Assembly: GCA_036654095.1 (NCBI GenBank)
Contig: JAVVSR010000008.1
Location: forward strand, 1-64,000
Direction: 5' to 3'
DNA length: 64,000 bases
DNA from: JAVVSR01 sp036654095
GTDB taxonomy: Bacteria > Bacillota > Clostridia > Christensenellales > CAG-917
Both the position numbers and the translations under genes were made by a program. A model generated the notes under the pieces. That model did not search any database, was not told the origin of the DNA, and was given only the letters and a program-made list of their open reading frames with translations. Below, piece after piece: positions 42,901 through 51,951 of the stretch (the stretch's first letter is position 1; every line of letters begins with the position of its first letter).

Positions 42901-44391
42901 TTGCGGTTTTATTTTAAAATAGAAGCGGTCAAGTTTAATAATTTCAAAAACAACAGCTAAAGCAAAATAAATTATCATAGGTATTCCGCCAGCAATGAGA
43001 ACTGTCCATACGCTCGATAAAACTGGCGCTATAAGCCACTTTAATAGGTATGCCAACAAACAACATAGGGGCATAAAACAAATTGTTAAAATAGGTTTTT
43101 TTAAGTTTTCAAACAAAGGTATGCGCGTCGAAAGCATTTTAATGTTTAGGGCAGCGGATATTGTAAAGCACACTCCCGACCCCACCGCGATTGCGTAAAC
43201 ACCAATATACTTTGGTAAAATAAAAATACAGGTTAAAAGCAATACTGTGCCAACGATATAGTTTTTAAATGACTTTTTTTCAAGTCCTAAACTATTCAGC
43301 ATTGAAAGAGAAATTTGATTTAGTCCAATAGGGAAAAGTAGAATTGCCGAGTTAGCTAAAAAGTCGCCAGCGATAGTGTCATTAAATACTATTTCGCCAA
43401 CCTCGCGTCCGAAAGGTATGTAAAGAACGCAAAACAAAGATGAAATAAACAGCGAAAATAGCAAGCTTCCGTCAATTCGTGATTGCAAGTATGACAAATC
43501 ATTTTTAGTACTTGCCGTGGCAATTTCAGGAATAAGAACGATGGCCAACGCGCCCGTTAATGTGGTAGGCGCCATTAAAAGAGGCATTGCCATACCTGCA
43601 ACACGGCCGAATGTGGCCGTAGCTATTGACGACGGCATTCCGTTTTTTACAAGCATTGCTGGTACAACTAACGCAGTTAGCGAAGCGATTAAGCCGCCAA
43701 ATATCCGCATTGCCGTTATTGGCACGCTAGGGCGCAACAATTCGATGTAATTAGACGGACGCTCAAAACGGCCTTTTCGTTTCAAAAACAGCATAATAAG
43801 TACTGCGGCGCAAGCAAAATCGGATATGGTAAAAGCTAAAGCTATGGCCTTTGCTCCCGTTATCCAGCCAAGCAGTCCGCCTGCTAAAAGTACGCTAAAT
43901 GCAATACGAAAAACTTCCTCTATCAGCTCGGCAAGGCTAAATGCGTTATAATCACGATGTCCCCAAAACCAACCTCTAACAGATGTATAAATGCAGGTTG
44001 AAAATAGCGCAGGGAGCATTATTAAAAACAAAGGCATAGCTCGTTTGTCGGCGAATATAAAGGTTAAATTGTTTTTAAAGATAAAAAATATTAAAACAAT
44101 AAAGGAAGATATGCCTACACTCATTACCAAAGTGGCGGTCAAATACTTGTTTGCGCGACGTCCGCCATTTGCCAAATCTTCCGCTATCTTTCGTGAGAGA
44201 ACAAGTGGCAATCCAGACGCTGAAAAGGCTACCATAAGAAAAAATACGGATAAGCAAATTTGATAAAGGCCAACTACCTCTGCGCCTAAACTTCTTGAAA
44301 GATATATTTTAAACAAGAAAGATAAAAAACGAGTTATGACCGAATATATTGTGACAACGGCGACCGCTTTAAGTAAATTAATCTTTTTTAT
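42877..44391 (-). CDS. MOP-type flippase (SpoVB/MurJ-like), apparently starting at AUA
   Basis: The 505-residue reading has about 14 membrane helices and fits the polysaccharide/lipid II flippase family. The conserved N-terminus (KKINLLKAVAVV, then RFLSFLFKIYLSRSLGAE) continues in frame upstream of the first ordinary start codon, TTG at 44316, which would remove most of helix 1. Upstream the frame is open to a stop at 44395-44397 and contains no ATG, GTG or TTG. An ATA codon at 44389-44391 sits four bases after GAGGTG and is followed by AAA AAG, exactly where ATG AAA AAG would be expected. The gene overlaps the LysM gene by 14 bases. Role: probably moves cell-wall or spore-cortex lipid precursors. 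Confidence 0.85.
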   Translation of the reverse strand: MKKINLLKAVAVVTIYSVITRFLSFLFKIYLSRSLGAEVVGLYQICLSVFFLMVAFSASGLPLVLSRKIAEDLANGGRRANKYLTATLVMSVGISSFIVLIFFIFKNNLTFIFADKRAMPLFLIMLPALFSTCIYTSVRGWFWGHRDYNAFSLAELIEEVFRIAFSVLLAGGLLGWITGAKAIALAFTISDFACAAVLIMLFLKRKGRFERPSNYIELLRPSVPITAMRIFGGLIASLTALVVPAMLVKNGMPSSIATATFGRVAGMAMPLLMAPTTLTGALAIVLIPEIATASTKNDLSYLQSRIDGSLLFSLFISSLFCVLYIPFGREVGEIVFNDTIAGDFLANSAILLFPIGLNQISLSMLNSLGLEKKSFKNYIVGTVLLLTCIFILPKYIGVYAIAVGSGVCFTISAALNIKMLSTRIPLFENLKKPILTICFMPLCCLLAYLLKWLIAPVLSSVWTVLIAGGIPMIIYFALAVVFEIIKLDRFYFKIKPQKKATKPL

Positions 44392-44680
44392 AATTCACCT
44401 CGATAGGAATAATTATGGTTTGGCCTAGAAAAACTTTGCTTATTTGGTTGTTTTGCGCAAGACATTCGGTGGAAATATTGTGTTTTTTTGCAATACTTTC
44501 AAGCGTATCAAAGGGCATAACGGTGTATCTAAAGCCATATTCTGTTTCGATAATAAGTCGTTCACCCTCAAAAAATTGAGGATTATTATGTTTAAAAATC
44601 GCGCGGACAGTGGTATTGTACTTTCGCGCAATACTGTCGGCTGTTTCGTCTTTTTTTACTGTAATAACCGAATAACTCAT
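44378..44680 (-). CDS. Protein of two LysM domains, no signal peptide
   Basis: The 100-residue product is almost entirely two LysM domains (about residues 3-46 and 50-94, each with a Thr/Ala-rich first helix: ETADSIARKYNTT, DTLESIAKKHNIS). LysM binds peptidoglycan or chitin-like glycans. No signal peptide is present, so it either stays in the cytoplasm or in a forespore/mother-cell compartment, as with spore-coat LysM proteins. Its coupling to a SpoVB-like flippase supports a sporulation or envelope link. Confidence 0.85.
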   Translation of the reverse strand: MSYSVITVKKDETADSIARKYNTTVRAIFKHNNPQFFEGERLIIETEYGFRYTVMPFDTLESIAKKHNISTECLAQNNQISKVFLGQTIIIPIEVNYKKD

Positions 44681-44983
44681 TGTGGAATATATTTATGAAA
44701 AATGTGTCAACTATATACCCGTTGAGGCGCATTTAGATATGGAAATGAATTATAAATTAATATGAAGATTTTAAATTATTTTTTAATTGGGTAAGCTTTT
44801 ATTAAATAATATAAATACAAAATTGCAAATATTTACATAAAAATATTAAGGTAGATGTGTTTTTATATAAGTTTACAAAGCAAAAAGTAAACTAAACTAA
44901 CGCAATATTGTAGGTGTGGTGTTTAAGCAAAAATCATTGTCAAAGCGGCAAATATAGTTTAAGCATAATTTTAATGGCAATAA

Positions 44984-45013
44984 AAAAGGCCGACTGTATT
45001 CAGTCGGCCTTTT
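44984..45013. terminator. Bidirectional terminator
   Basis: Perfect 13-bp stem AAAAGGCCGACTG / CAGTCGGCCTTTT on a TATT loop, 14 bases from the end of the 1260-residue lipoprotein gene. The rest of 44681-44983 is AT-rich spacer without a gene. Confidence 0.95.
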
Positions 45014-45026
45014 AAACAATTACTAA

Positions 45027-48000
45027 TTACTTTTCATTTAAATCATTGTACTTTTCTTCTTTAGCTTTTTCATCAATAGCCTTAGCTTTAATGATTTTGC
45101 GCTTAGGAAGATACTTTTTAATAAAGTAAACAATTAAAACAACAATAAGCACTGCGCCAAAAATCAATGAGCTAAAGAGCAGCCAATTAAAGTTACTTGG
45201 ACGTTTTGCGCCTTCGTCAGGTTTTGCAGGGACTTCGGGGGTAACGCTAGAGTCGTTTTTATCAACGTACTTTTTAACAAAGTCGCCAATGGTTGCCTTT
45301 TCAAAGTCTTCTTTTGAAATTGTTGCAAACTCGACATCGTCAAACAGGGCAAAGCCAGTGCAATATTTAGCAGACTCGCCAATAAGTGTACCAAGTCCCA
45401 ACTCAACAGTGATGTTTCCTAATGAGTTTTCAGCGTCGGTAGCAACATAGAAGTCATAACGCTTGTATTCATTTGAGTTAAAATAGAATACATTTTCTTC
45501 ATTGATGTTAAATTTGCTTGGTAAATTAAGTTTAATATAAGCCTTTTGTCCATCAGGAACTTCATAGGTTTTAGCCCAAACGCTAATGCGGTTATAAGTG
45601 GCCTTAGACAACGTTTTGCTGTTTCCTGTGAACGCGTACGCGCCCGCGGTTTTATTGTTTATAATAAGCAGGTTAGAGCCAGCGTGAGAAACAAGGTTAG
45701 CGCGTAGCTCGTCTTCATTTGGCATACCAACAAAGTTATAAGTAGGTAAATTTAAAACCCCGGCATTTATAGTAGCGGTAATGTCTTTATGCGTATTATC
45801 TTTTCCATTCCAGCCTGATGGAGAGAGGAACTTGCTGTCTGCGTGAGCAGAGTCGCTAGCTAAGCCGAAGCTGTCAATAGCAAAAGTAACATTTTTAATT
45901 TCGTTTATTTCGGAATTGACGATTGCCGACTCAAAAATCTCTTTAGTGCTTTCTTGAAGCCTAACGCTATCAAAGAAAACTACTCCGCCTTCAGCGGTAC
46001 TTTCTGTGGTGAGCGTTGTGGGTTTATTGTTTTTACCTAGGTATAAACCAAGTTGTACGCTGACACTTGAAACGCCGACTTTAATTCGGAAAGTATGTTT
46101 TTTCCAACCATTTGTATCAACAGCGGACGAATAAGTGCTGATATTTGTAAACGCAGATTCATTGTCGTGCTTGTTATCTGTAATTAGATATACGCTGGCA
46201 GCGGAATCGGGGTCAACGGTTTTAACTAAAACACTTAATTCATAATACTTATTTGCCTCAAGCGTAGTAGTATTAGTTGTTTTGTAGCCTAATGACACAA
46301 ATTCATCTTTTGAAGTAACGGATTTGCTAGCAAGCATTAATGATGTGTTTCCGCCACAATACTCAAACAGTTCAATGCTACCTTTGGGATTAGTAAAGAA
46401 CAGTTTGTCAAATTCGGCAGTATTTATCAACCCAGTTTTTTCAAGGTTAGTTAAAAGCGCCTTTTTCTCAGTGTCAACAATACCATAGTATGAGTCGGCG
46501 ATTGTGCTGTTGGTAATACTCCACCCTGAGGGAACACCAAAGTTTTTGCTTAATTTAGCGTCAGCGCCTTCGCCAACAATACCGCCATTGGTCAGCCCCT
46601 CAACCTTAGACAAGTCATACGAACTAAATGAGCCATTTGTAAACGAGTTGGGTTGCGCTTCAATAAAGTTATACTTTTTAGCAAAGGAACTACTTGAAGA
46701 CGCGCTGTTATATTGCGAATAAGTTGACTTAGTTAATGAAACGTTAGCGATATACGCTTCGCCACTAAACAAGGTTTCGCTAGTCCACTTTGTGCCTGTG
46801 CCGAATGAAACGTCAAATGTTATGTCATATGATTCGCTATCGGTGTAGAAATAGCAAACAACTTCCTTATATCCATTAAGGTCATCGGTTGCGCCTTTTG
46901 TGTTTAGTTTAGTGAATGACGCTAAAGATTTATCTCCAGACTTGATTTCAACACCAACACCAGCGGTTTCTAAAACGTCAACAGTTTTAATCCACAAGCT
47001 GAAACGGTAAGCAGTATATGGTGTTAGCGTTAAAGTATTGCCGTCAAGTTTGTAGTCAAATTTATATTGCGTTGCGTTTGGCGAGTACAACATAAATACA
47101 TTTTCATTAAATACCTTATAGGGCGTATTGGGATTTTTGAAAACCTTATCAATGCCAGGTATAGTAATGTCAGCGCCGTTTGCTTGTACGATTTGAGTTT
47201 TAACTTTTGAAATGTCAAAACCATTATATTTAGTGCTGTCTGTTTTGTCCACTGCGGTTATCCAACCATCGGTAGCTTGGTTAAAGTATCCGTTTGAAAT
47301 CAAGTTTTCAGAAATATTAGTAGTTAAATTTCTCTTTTCAAACTTGTCATCATCGACACTTGCGGTGGCGACTGTGGAATCAAAGTCAGAGTTAGATGGA
47401 ATAGTTAGTTCGGTAATAGATAACTTGTCAAAGAAAGCAGTGCCACTACTATGCGTGTCGGTTTCAGTTGAGTTACCCGTGCCAAGCCAATATTGGAAGA
47501 AAAACTCGCTTGCGTTGTTTTGGTTAGAATAGATATAAAAACTATATTTTTTCCATTCGCCAGCGGTATTAATGTTTGAAACTTTAATATCGTCAGACGC
47601 GTTGTCGGAGGCCATACCCATAATAAGCGAAACACCGCCGCCATCAACATTCAACGTTTTGACGTACATTGAAACTTGGAATGCGCGTCCACGAGGGAAG
47701 TATAGCTTTTCCGATGTTGAAAAACCAATAGCGGTTTTTGATTTGCTGTTAAGCATATAGATATTGCTACCAATACTTCCAGGAGCAGTGCCGGGGTTAT
47801 CCGTAAGGCCTAAAGCCTCTTTGTTTGCCTCAAAGTAAACAGGATTGGTATTAATTTGATTATATACAGAAATATTTGAAATACCTTTTCGGCCAAACAG
47901 CGCAGGGTTAGAACCCGACATAAAGTCAAACTCGCCATTCGGAATTTGCGCGGTAACTTTTTTAACTACATTACTTTCGGTAGCTTTTTCGTAGGTGTCT

Positions 48001-48809
48001 TGGCTTTCCGCTTTGATAGGGGTCAAAGTGACGTTATCAAAGAAAGCGTATCCGCTAGTCAGATATTCGCTAGTGTTGGCGCTCGAAGTATCGCCTTTGC
48101 CTAAAGCGAGCATTAAATAAACTGTTTTAGATGACGCGCTAGAACCTTGCACATAGAACTTATAAGTTGTCCACTCGGTATCTTTAATGCCAACAAACTC
48201 GCCATACAGCGCGCTTGAGCCATATAAATAGATACGCGCACCTGCATTTTGTGGTAGGGTAGCTTTAGGATTGCCAGCTATACCAGATGTTTTAACATCA
48301 ACGGTTATAATATAGTCGGTGTCTTTAGAAATGGTGAAACTCGACGAGGTGTAGTTATAAAATGTCGGCTCACGATTATAAATCATCAAGACGTTGTCGT
48401 CAACATTGTAACCTTCGGCAGTCGTTGCCTTTTTATTGAATATAGGCAAATTGTCCCAAGACTTTTTGTAGGCCTCGTAATCTTCGCCTTTTAGCGAAAC
48501 AGTTCCGCTAGTCGTTTTACTGGCGGCGGGGAAAGCTGTGGCTGAATCGGACGGCTTAATTTGGCTAGCGCTTGCGCCACTTCCACTCCACCCTGTGGGG
48601 TTACGAGGATAAACTTTGTCCGTATCACTTGTGGACGTTGTGAGGAAGTTGCCGTTTGTAAAGCTAGGGTCAACAACCTTTGTGTCGTCGCCCGGCTTTT
48701 TGCCTTCATCGCTAGGCTTCTTGTTGCAAGCAACCATTAAAGACATTGATGCGATAAGCATAAGGACTACTAGAATAGTAAGAAATTTTTTAAAAGCAGA
48801 TTTGTTCAT
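45027..48809 (-). CDS. 1260-residue lipoprotein with five carbohydrate-binding-like modules and a C-terminal membrane anchor
   Basis: A signal peptide ends in lipobox LMVAC (Cys about residue 28). Five modules of about 180-240 residues follow, each ending in a strand such as GYAFFDNVTL, GTAFFDKLSI, GEAYIANVSL, GVVFFDSVRL or GFALFDDVEF, with an inner ITVDVKT / VSMYVKT / FSLWIKT / LSVLVKT / ISVWAKT strand. This is the jelly-roll plan of family 4/9/22-like carbohydrate-binding modules. Near the C-terminus a membrane helix (about residues 1217-1238, LLFSSLIFGAVLIVVLIVYF) is followed by a basic, Lys-rich tail. The protein is therefore anchored at both ends, which is unusual. AGGAG precedes the ATG. 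It probably binds polysaccharide at the cell surface. Confidence 0.85.
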   Translation of the reverse strand: MNKSAFKKFLTILVVLMLIASMSLMVACNKKPSDEGKKPGDDTKVVDPSFTNGNFLTTSTSDTDKVYPRNPTGWSGSGASASQIKPSDSATAFPAASKTTSGTVSLKGEDYEAYKKSWDNLPIFNKKATTAEGYNVDDNVLMIYNREPTFYNYTSSSFTISKDTDYIITVDVKTSGIAGNPKATLPQNAGARIYLYGSSALYGEFVGIKDTEWTTYKFYVQGSSASSKTVYLMLALGKGDTSSANTSEYLTSGYAFFDNVTLTPIKAESQDTYEKATESNVVKKVTAQIPNGEFDFMSGSNPALFGRKGISNISVYNQINTNPVYFEANKEALGLTDNPGTAPGSIGSNIYMLNSKSKTAIGFSTSEKLYFPRGRAFQVSMYVKTLNVDGGGVSLIMGMASDNASDDIKVSNINTAGEWKKYSFYIYSNQNNASEFFFQYWLGTGNSTETDTHSSGTAFFDKLSITELTIPSNSDFDSTVATASVDDDKFEKRNLTTNISENLISNGYFNQATDGWITAVDKTDSTKYNGFDISKVKTQIVQANGADITIPGIDKVFKNPNTPYKVFNENVFMLYSPNATQYKFDYKLDGNTLTLTPYTAYRFSLWIKTVDVLETAGVGVEIKSGDKSLASFTKLNTKGATDDLNGYKEVVCYFYTDSESYDITFDVSFGTGTKWTSETLFSGEAYIANVSLTKSTYSQYNSASSSSSFAKKYNFIEAQPNSFTNGSFSSYDLSKVEGLTNGGIVGEGADAKLSKNFGVPSGWSITNSTIADSYYGIVDTEKKALLTNLEKTGLINTAEFDKLFFTNPKGSIELFEYCGGNTSLMLASKSVTSKDEFVSLGYKTTNTTTLEANKYYELSVLVKTVDPDSAASVYLITDNKHDNESAFTNISTYSSAVDTNGWKKHTFRIKVGVSSVSVQLGLYLGKNNKPTTLTTESTAEGGVVFFDSVRLQESTKEIFESAIVNSEINEIKNVTFAIDSFGLASDSAHADSKFLSPSGWNGKDNTHKDITATINAGVLNLPTYNFVGMPNEDELRANLVSHAGSNLLIINNKTAGAYAFTGNSKTLSKATYNRISVWAKTYEVPDGQKAYIKLNLPSKFNINEENVFYFNSNEYKRYDFYVATDAENSLGNITVELGLGTLIGESAKYCTGFALFDDVEFATISKEDFEKATIGDFVKKYVDKNDSSVTPEVPAKPDEGAKRPSNFNWLLFSSLIFGAVLIVVLIVYFIKKYLPKRKIIKAKAIDEKAKEEKYNDLNEK

Positions 48810-48872
48810 TTTTACTCCTGTTCTATTTAGCTATAGTGTAGACGTATTACTTAATAATAGATATACCATAGC

Positions 48873-48901
48873 ATTATAATACATAAATAAATTTTTGGCA
48901 A
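48873..48901 (-). promoter_or_regulatory. Promoter of the 1260-residue lipoprotein gene
   Basis: On the minus strand TTGCCA (48896-48901), 17-base spacer, TATAAT (48873-48878). Confidence 0.6.
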
Positions 48902-48967
48902 TTATATTTTACCTATGCGCGAATATATTATAGTATTTTTTTTAATATAATACAAACAATATTAACT

Positions 48968-49357
48968 ATGGAAAAATATCGCATCTTAACGGCTAAGGAC
49001 GAAATTAAAATAAATAGCTTGCTGATAGTAGGCGGACTTATAACTGGATTTGCAAATGGTTTCTTTGGCGGAGGTGGCGGAATGTTAGTTGTACCGCTAC
49101 TGACTATAATTTTAAAGTTAAGCGAAAAGCAAAGCCACGCGACAGCAATCGCCATAATACTTCCGCTGTCAATAATTAGCGCGGCAGCGTATTTAGCAAA
49201 GGGAATAACTGGCGGAGAATGGCTGACTTCGGTAACGGTTGGTGTTGTTATCGGTGGCGCGATAGGCGCGGTCTTGTTGTCAAAACTTTCGACAAAGCTA
49301 GTTTCTGGGATATTTTATGTTGTCATGATAGCGGCTGGAATACGTATGTTGATGTGA
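48968..49357 (+). CDS. Half-size TauE/SafE-family membrane protein (first half)
   Basis: The 129-residue product has four hydrophobic helices and the family motif GFANGFFGGGGGMLVVPLL (about residues 28-46). Full TauE/SafE sulfite or organosulfonate exporters have about 250 residues formed of two such halves. This gene and the one at 49763 are separate halves in the same direction, probably forming a heterodimer. The ATG has no evident ribosome binding site. Substrate unknown. Confidence 0.8.
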   Translation: MEKYRILTAKDEIKINSLLIVGGLITGFANGFFGGGGGMLVVPLLTIILKLSEKQSHATAIAIILPLSIISAAAYLAKGITGGEWLTSVTVGVVIGGAIGAVLLSKLSTKLVSGIFYVVMIAAGIRMLM

Positions 49358-49762
49358 TATTAAATAAAATCAAAATTTGTTAAAGGCTGTAAAATAATTT
49401 TTAAAAGTAACAGGAAAATTAACAATTTTGACAGTTCAATCTGTTAGCGCTATATGATAAAAAAAAGTAAATAAGCAAGTTGATAATTACATCAAAATTT
49501 AACAGATTTTTTTAAAACAAATAAAATTAAAATCGAAAAGCAAGTAGCGCCTACTTTTTATTTTAAATTGTGTTTTAGGCTAAGAAAATATAATGATATA
49601 TTTAAGCAAAAATAGTTAAACTATTTGTAAAATTGTGTAAAATAAAGTAAAAATATGTTGTACAAATATATTTAATTTTATTGTTTAATCAATTTAATTA
49701 AAGTATTAAGAAATGTAGCAAATTGCAGTTTATAAGATAAAATTATAGGATAAAGGATTATT

Positions 49763-50137
49763 ATGGAAATTATATACATTATTTTTGGCATTATCGGAGG
49801 GATTTTGGGAGGCATGGGAATGGGTGGTGGAACATTGCTTATTCCGTTGCTTTCAGTGTTTTTAAACGTTCCTCAGCATTCTGCTCAACTCATTAATCTT
49901 TTGGCATTTATTCCAATGAGTGTTATTGCGTTGGCCGTTCATATTAAAAACAAATTGGTAGTATGGTCAAGGCTACTTTATATAATCGTCCCCGCGGGAA
50001 TTTCAGCCGTTGTTTCAAGCATACTTGCGGTCGGCGCAAACACTGAAATATTAAAAAAAGGTTTCGGAATTTTTTTAATTGTTCTTGGTACGGTTTACTT
50101 GTTTTTTACGCTTTTTCAAAAAAAAATTAAGGGATAA
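49763..50137 (+). CDS. Half-size TauE/SafE-family membrane protein (second half)
   Basis: The 124-residue product starts with the same motif in another form (GIIGGILGGMGMGGGTLLIPLL, about residues 8-28, quoted here only by its Gly pattern), has four hydrophobic helices and a basic end. AAAGGA precedes the ATG. The 405 bases between it and the first half are AT-rich and carry no gene or terminator that I can see, so one transcript is possible. Confidence 0.8.
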   Translation: MEIIYIIFGIIGGILGGMGMGGGTLLIPLLSVFLNVPQHSAQLINLLAFIPMSVIALAVHIKNKLVVWSRLLYIIVPAGISAVVSSILAVGANTEILKKGFGIFLIVLGTVYLFFTLFQKKIKG

Positions 50138-50285
50138 AAGGACGATTATTAAAAAACATTTCATTAAAATTAAATTGTTATAAAAAAATCATTTTAATAT
50201 ATTTTTTAATGTAATTTAACGCAAAACTCTAATGCAAAACAGTTTTAGAATTTAATTTTTACTAAGCGAATATGTTGTAAATTTG

Positions 50286-50315
50286 GCAATACAATATTTG
50301 GGTATTGCTTTTTTT
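50286..50315 (+). terminator. Intrinsic terminator
   Basis: GCAATAC / GTATTGC stem with a nine-base loop and T7 tail, about 150 bases after the second TauE-like gene. The remainder of 50138-50655 is very AT-rich with no gene. Confidence 0.65.
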
Positions 50316-50592
50316 ATTTTAAATTAAATTAGGTGTTAATTTTAAAACAATAAAATTTATGCAGATGTTAAATTTTTTAAAGCAAACAGTAATTTTAACT
50401 TTTAAAGTAGCGCTTATCTTATATTTATAAAACTTTTTAAGCGAGCATTTTTAAAAAATAACTTATATTTTCTAAATTTTGGTTAAATTTTATATATAAG
50501 CGACAATATTTTGCAAATAAACATTTTTTATTTGAAAGTTTGTCATTTTTCTATGTTATTTATTTAACTTTCAAACAATATGTTTTAAATAA

Positions 50593-50621
50593 TTTACAAA
50601 AAAAATATAGTATGATATCCT
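50593..50621 (+). promoter_or_regulatory. Promoter of the rnf operon
   Basis: TTTACA (50593-50598), 17-base spacer, TATCCT (50616-50621), about 35 bases before rnfC. Confidence 0.5.
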
Positions 50622-50655
50622 ATATAAGTAAAAATTAATAAGGGGGTTCTTTGCC

Positions 50656-51951
50656 TTGAACTATACTTTTAAACGAGGGGTGCATCCTAACTCTTTTAAG
50701 TTGACAAATGACTGCAATTTAGTTGAAATGTCAACGCCGAAGACGGTATGTATTCCACTATCTCAGCACATTGGTGCTCCGGCTCAACCCGTTGTCAATG
50801 TTGGCGACTCTGTTCTCGAGGGTATGCTAATTGGGAAAGCGGGCGGTTTTGTGTCGGCCAATGTGTATTCGTCTGTATCCGGCACGGTTACAGGTTTCAA
50901 AATGTTGCCTACTGCAAGCGGTTCATATTGCAATCACGTTGTCATTGACAATGATGAAAAATATGACAAAGTTACGCTTGAAAAGTTGGACAACCCAACT
51001 AAGGAGCAGATTGTTTCGCGCATTACCGAAGCGGGTATTGTTGGTATGGGTGGCGCAACATTTCCTACTCACGTTAAGTTGATGCCAAAAAAAGCGGTTG
51101 ATGTTTTAATTATTAACGCTGCCGAATGTGAGCCGTACATAACTTGTGATTACAGGTTATTGCTTGAAAATACTGCCGATTTTATTGACGGTGTGCTTTT
51201 ACTTAAAAAAGCGTTGGGCGTAAGCACAGTTTACATTGGCGTTGAAAAAAACAAACCCGCCGCCATTGAAAAGCTTACTCGCGAGGCTAAGGACGGTATT
51301 CAAATTATACCTCTTACGGTCAAGTATCCTCAAGGCGCAGAGAAACAACTTATTTACGCAATTACCAGACGTTGTGTTCCAGCGGGTGGTTTGCCAATGG
51401 ATATTGGCGTTGTTGTTGACAACGTGCATACTGCATACGCTGTTTGTCGCGCTGTTAAATATGGCGAGCCATTGTATCGTCGCGCTATGACAGTTTCGGG
51501 CAAGGGCATCAATAAGCCGGGCAATTTCTGGGTCAGAAACGGGGTATCGTATGACTATATTCATAAACAAACGCAAGGTGGCGAGCCTTACATAGCTTAT
51601 GTTAAAGTTATTAGTGGCGGGCCTATGATGGGCTTTGCGCAAAGTACGCTTGATGCGGTTACGTCAAAGGGTAGTTCAAGCTTGCTGTTTTTAACTGAAG
51701 ATGAGGTTACCACTGCAAAGCAAACAGCTTGTATTAATTGCGCAGGTTGCGCTAAGGTTTGCCCAATGCACTTAATGCCAATGAAAATTGAAGCTGCGGT
51801 TTTAAGAGATGACGCTCAAGACGCTAAGGATTTGGGTATTTTAAATTGTATGGAGTGTGGAAGTTGCGCGTTTAATTGTCCTGCAAAGCGTCCGTTGACA
51901 CAAGCCATCAAACTTGGTAAAAAAATGATTAAAGAAAGGGGGATAAAGTAA
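50656..51951 (+). CDS. rnfC: Rnf complex subunit C (NADH/ferredoxin dehydrogenase subunit)
   Basis: The 431-residue product starts with TTG nine bases after AAGGGGG. It has the FMN/NADH-binding region (GMGGATFPTHVKL at about residues 131-143, NAAECEPYITCDYR) and two 4Fe-4S motifs, CINCAGCAKVCP and CMECGSCAFNCP (about 355-410). In the Rnf complex it exchanges electrons with NAD+ on the cytoplasmic side. The operon order rnfCDGEAB is that of clostridia and acetogens; genes overlap or nearly touch throughout. Confidence 0.96.
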   Translation: MNYTFKRGVHPNSFKLTNDCNLVEMSTPKTVCIPLSQHIGAPAQPVVNVGDSVLEGMLIGKAGGFVSANVYSSVSGTVTGFKMLPTASGSYCNHVVIDNDEKYDKVTLEKLDNPTKEQIVSRITEAGIVGMGGATFPTHVKLMPKKAVDVLIINAAECEPYITCDYRLLLENTADFIDGVLLLKKALGVSTVYIGVEKNKPAAIEKLTREAKDGIQIIPLTVKYPQGAEKQLIYAITRRCVPAGGLPMDIGVVVDNVHTAYAVCRAVKYGEPLYRRAMTVSGKGINKPGNFWVRNGVSYDYIHKQTQGGEPYIAYVKVISGGPMMGFAQSTLDAVTSKGSSSLLFLTEDEVTTAKQTACINCAGCAKVCPMHLMPMKIEAAVLRDDAQDAKDLGILNCMECGSCAFNCPAKRPLTQAIKLGKKMIKERGIK

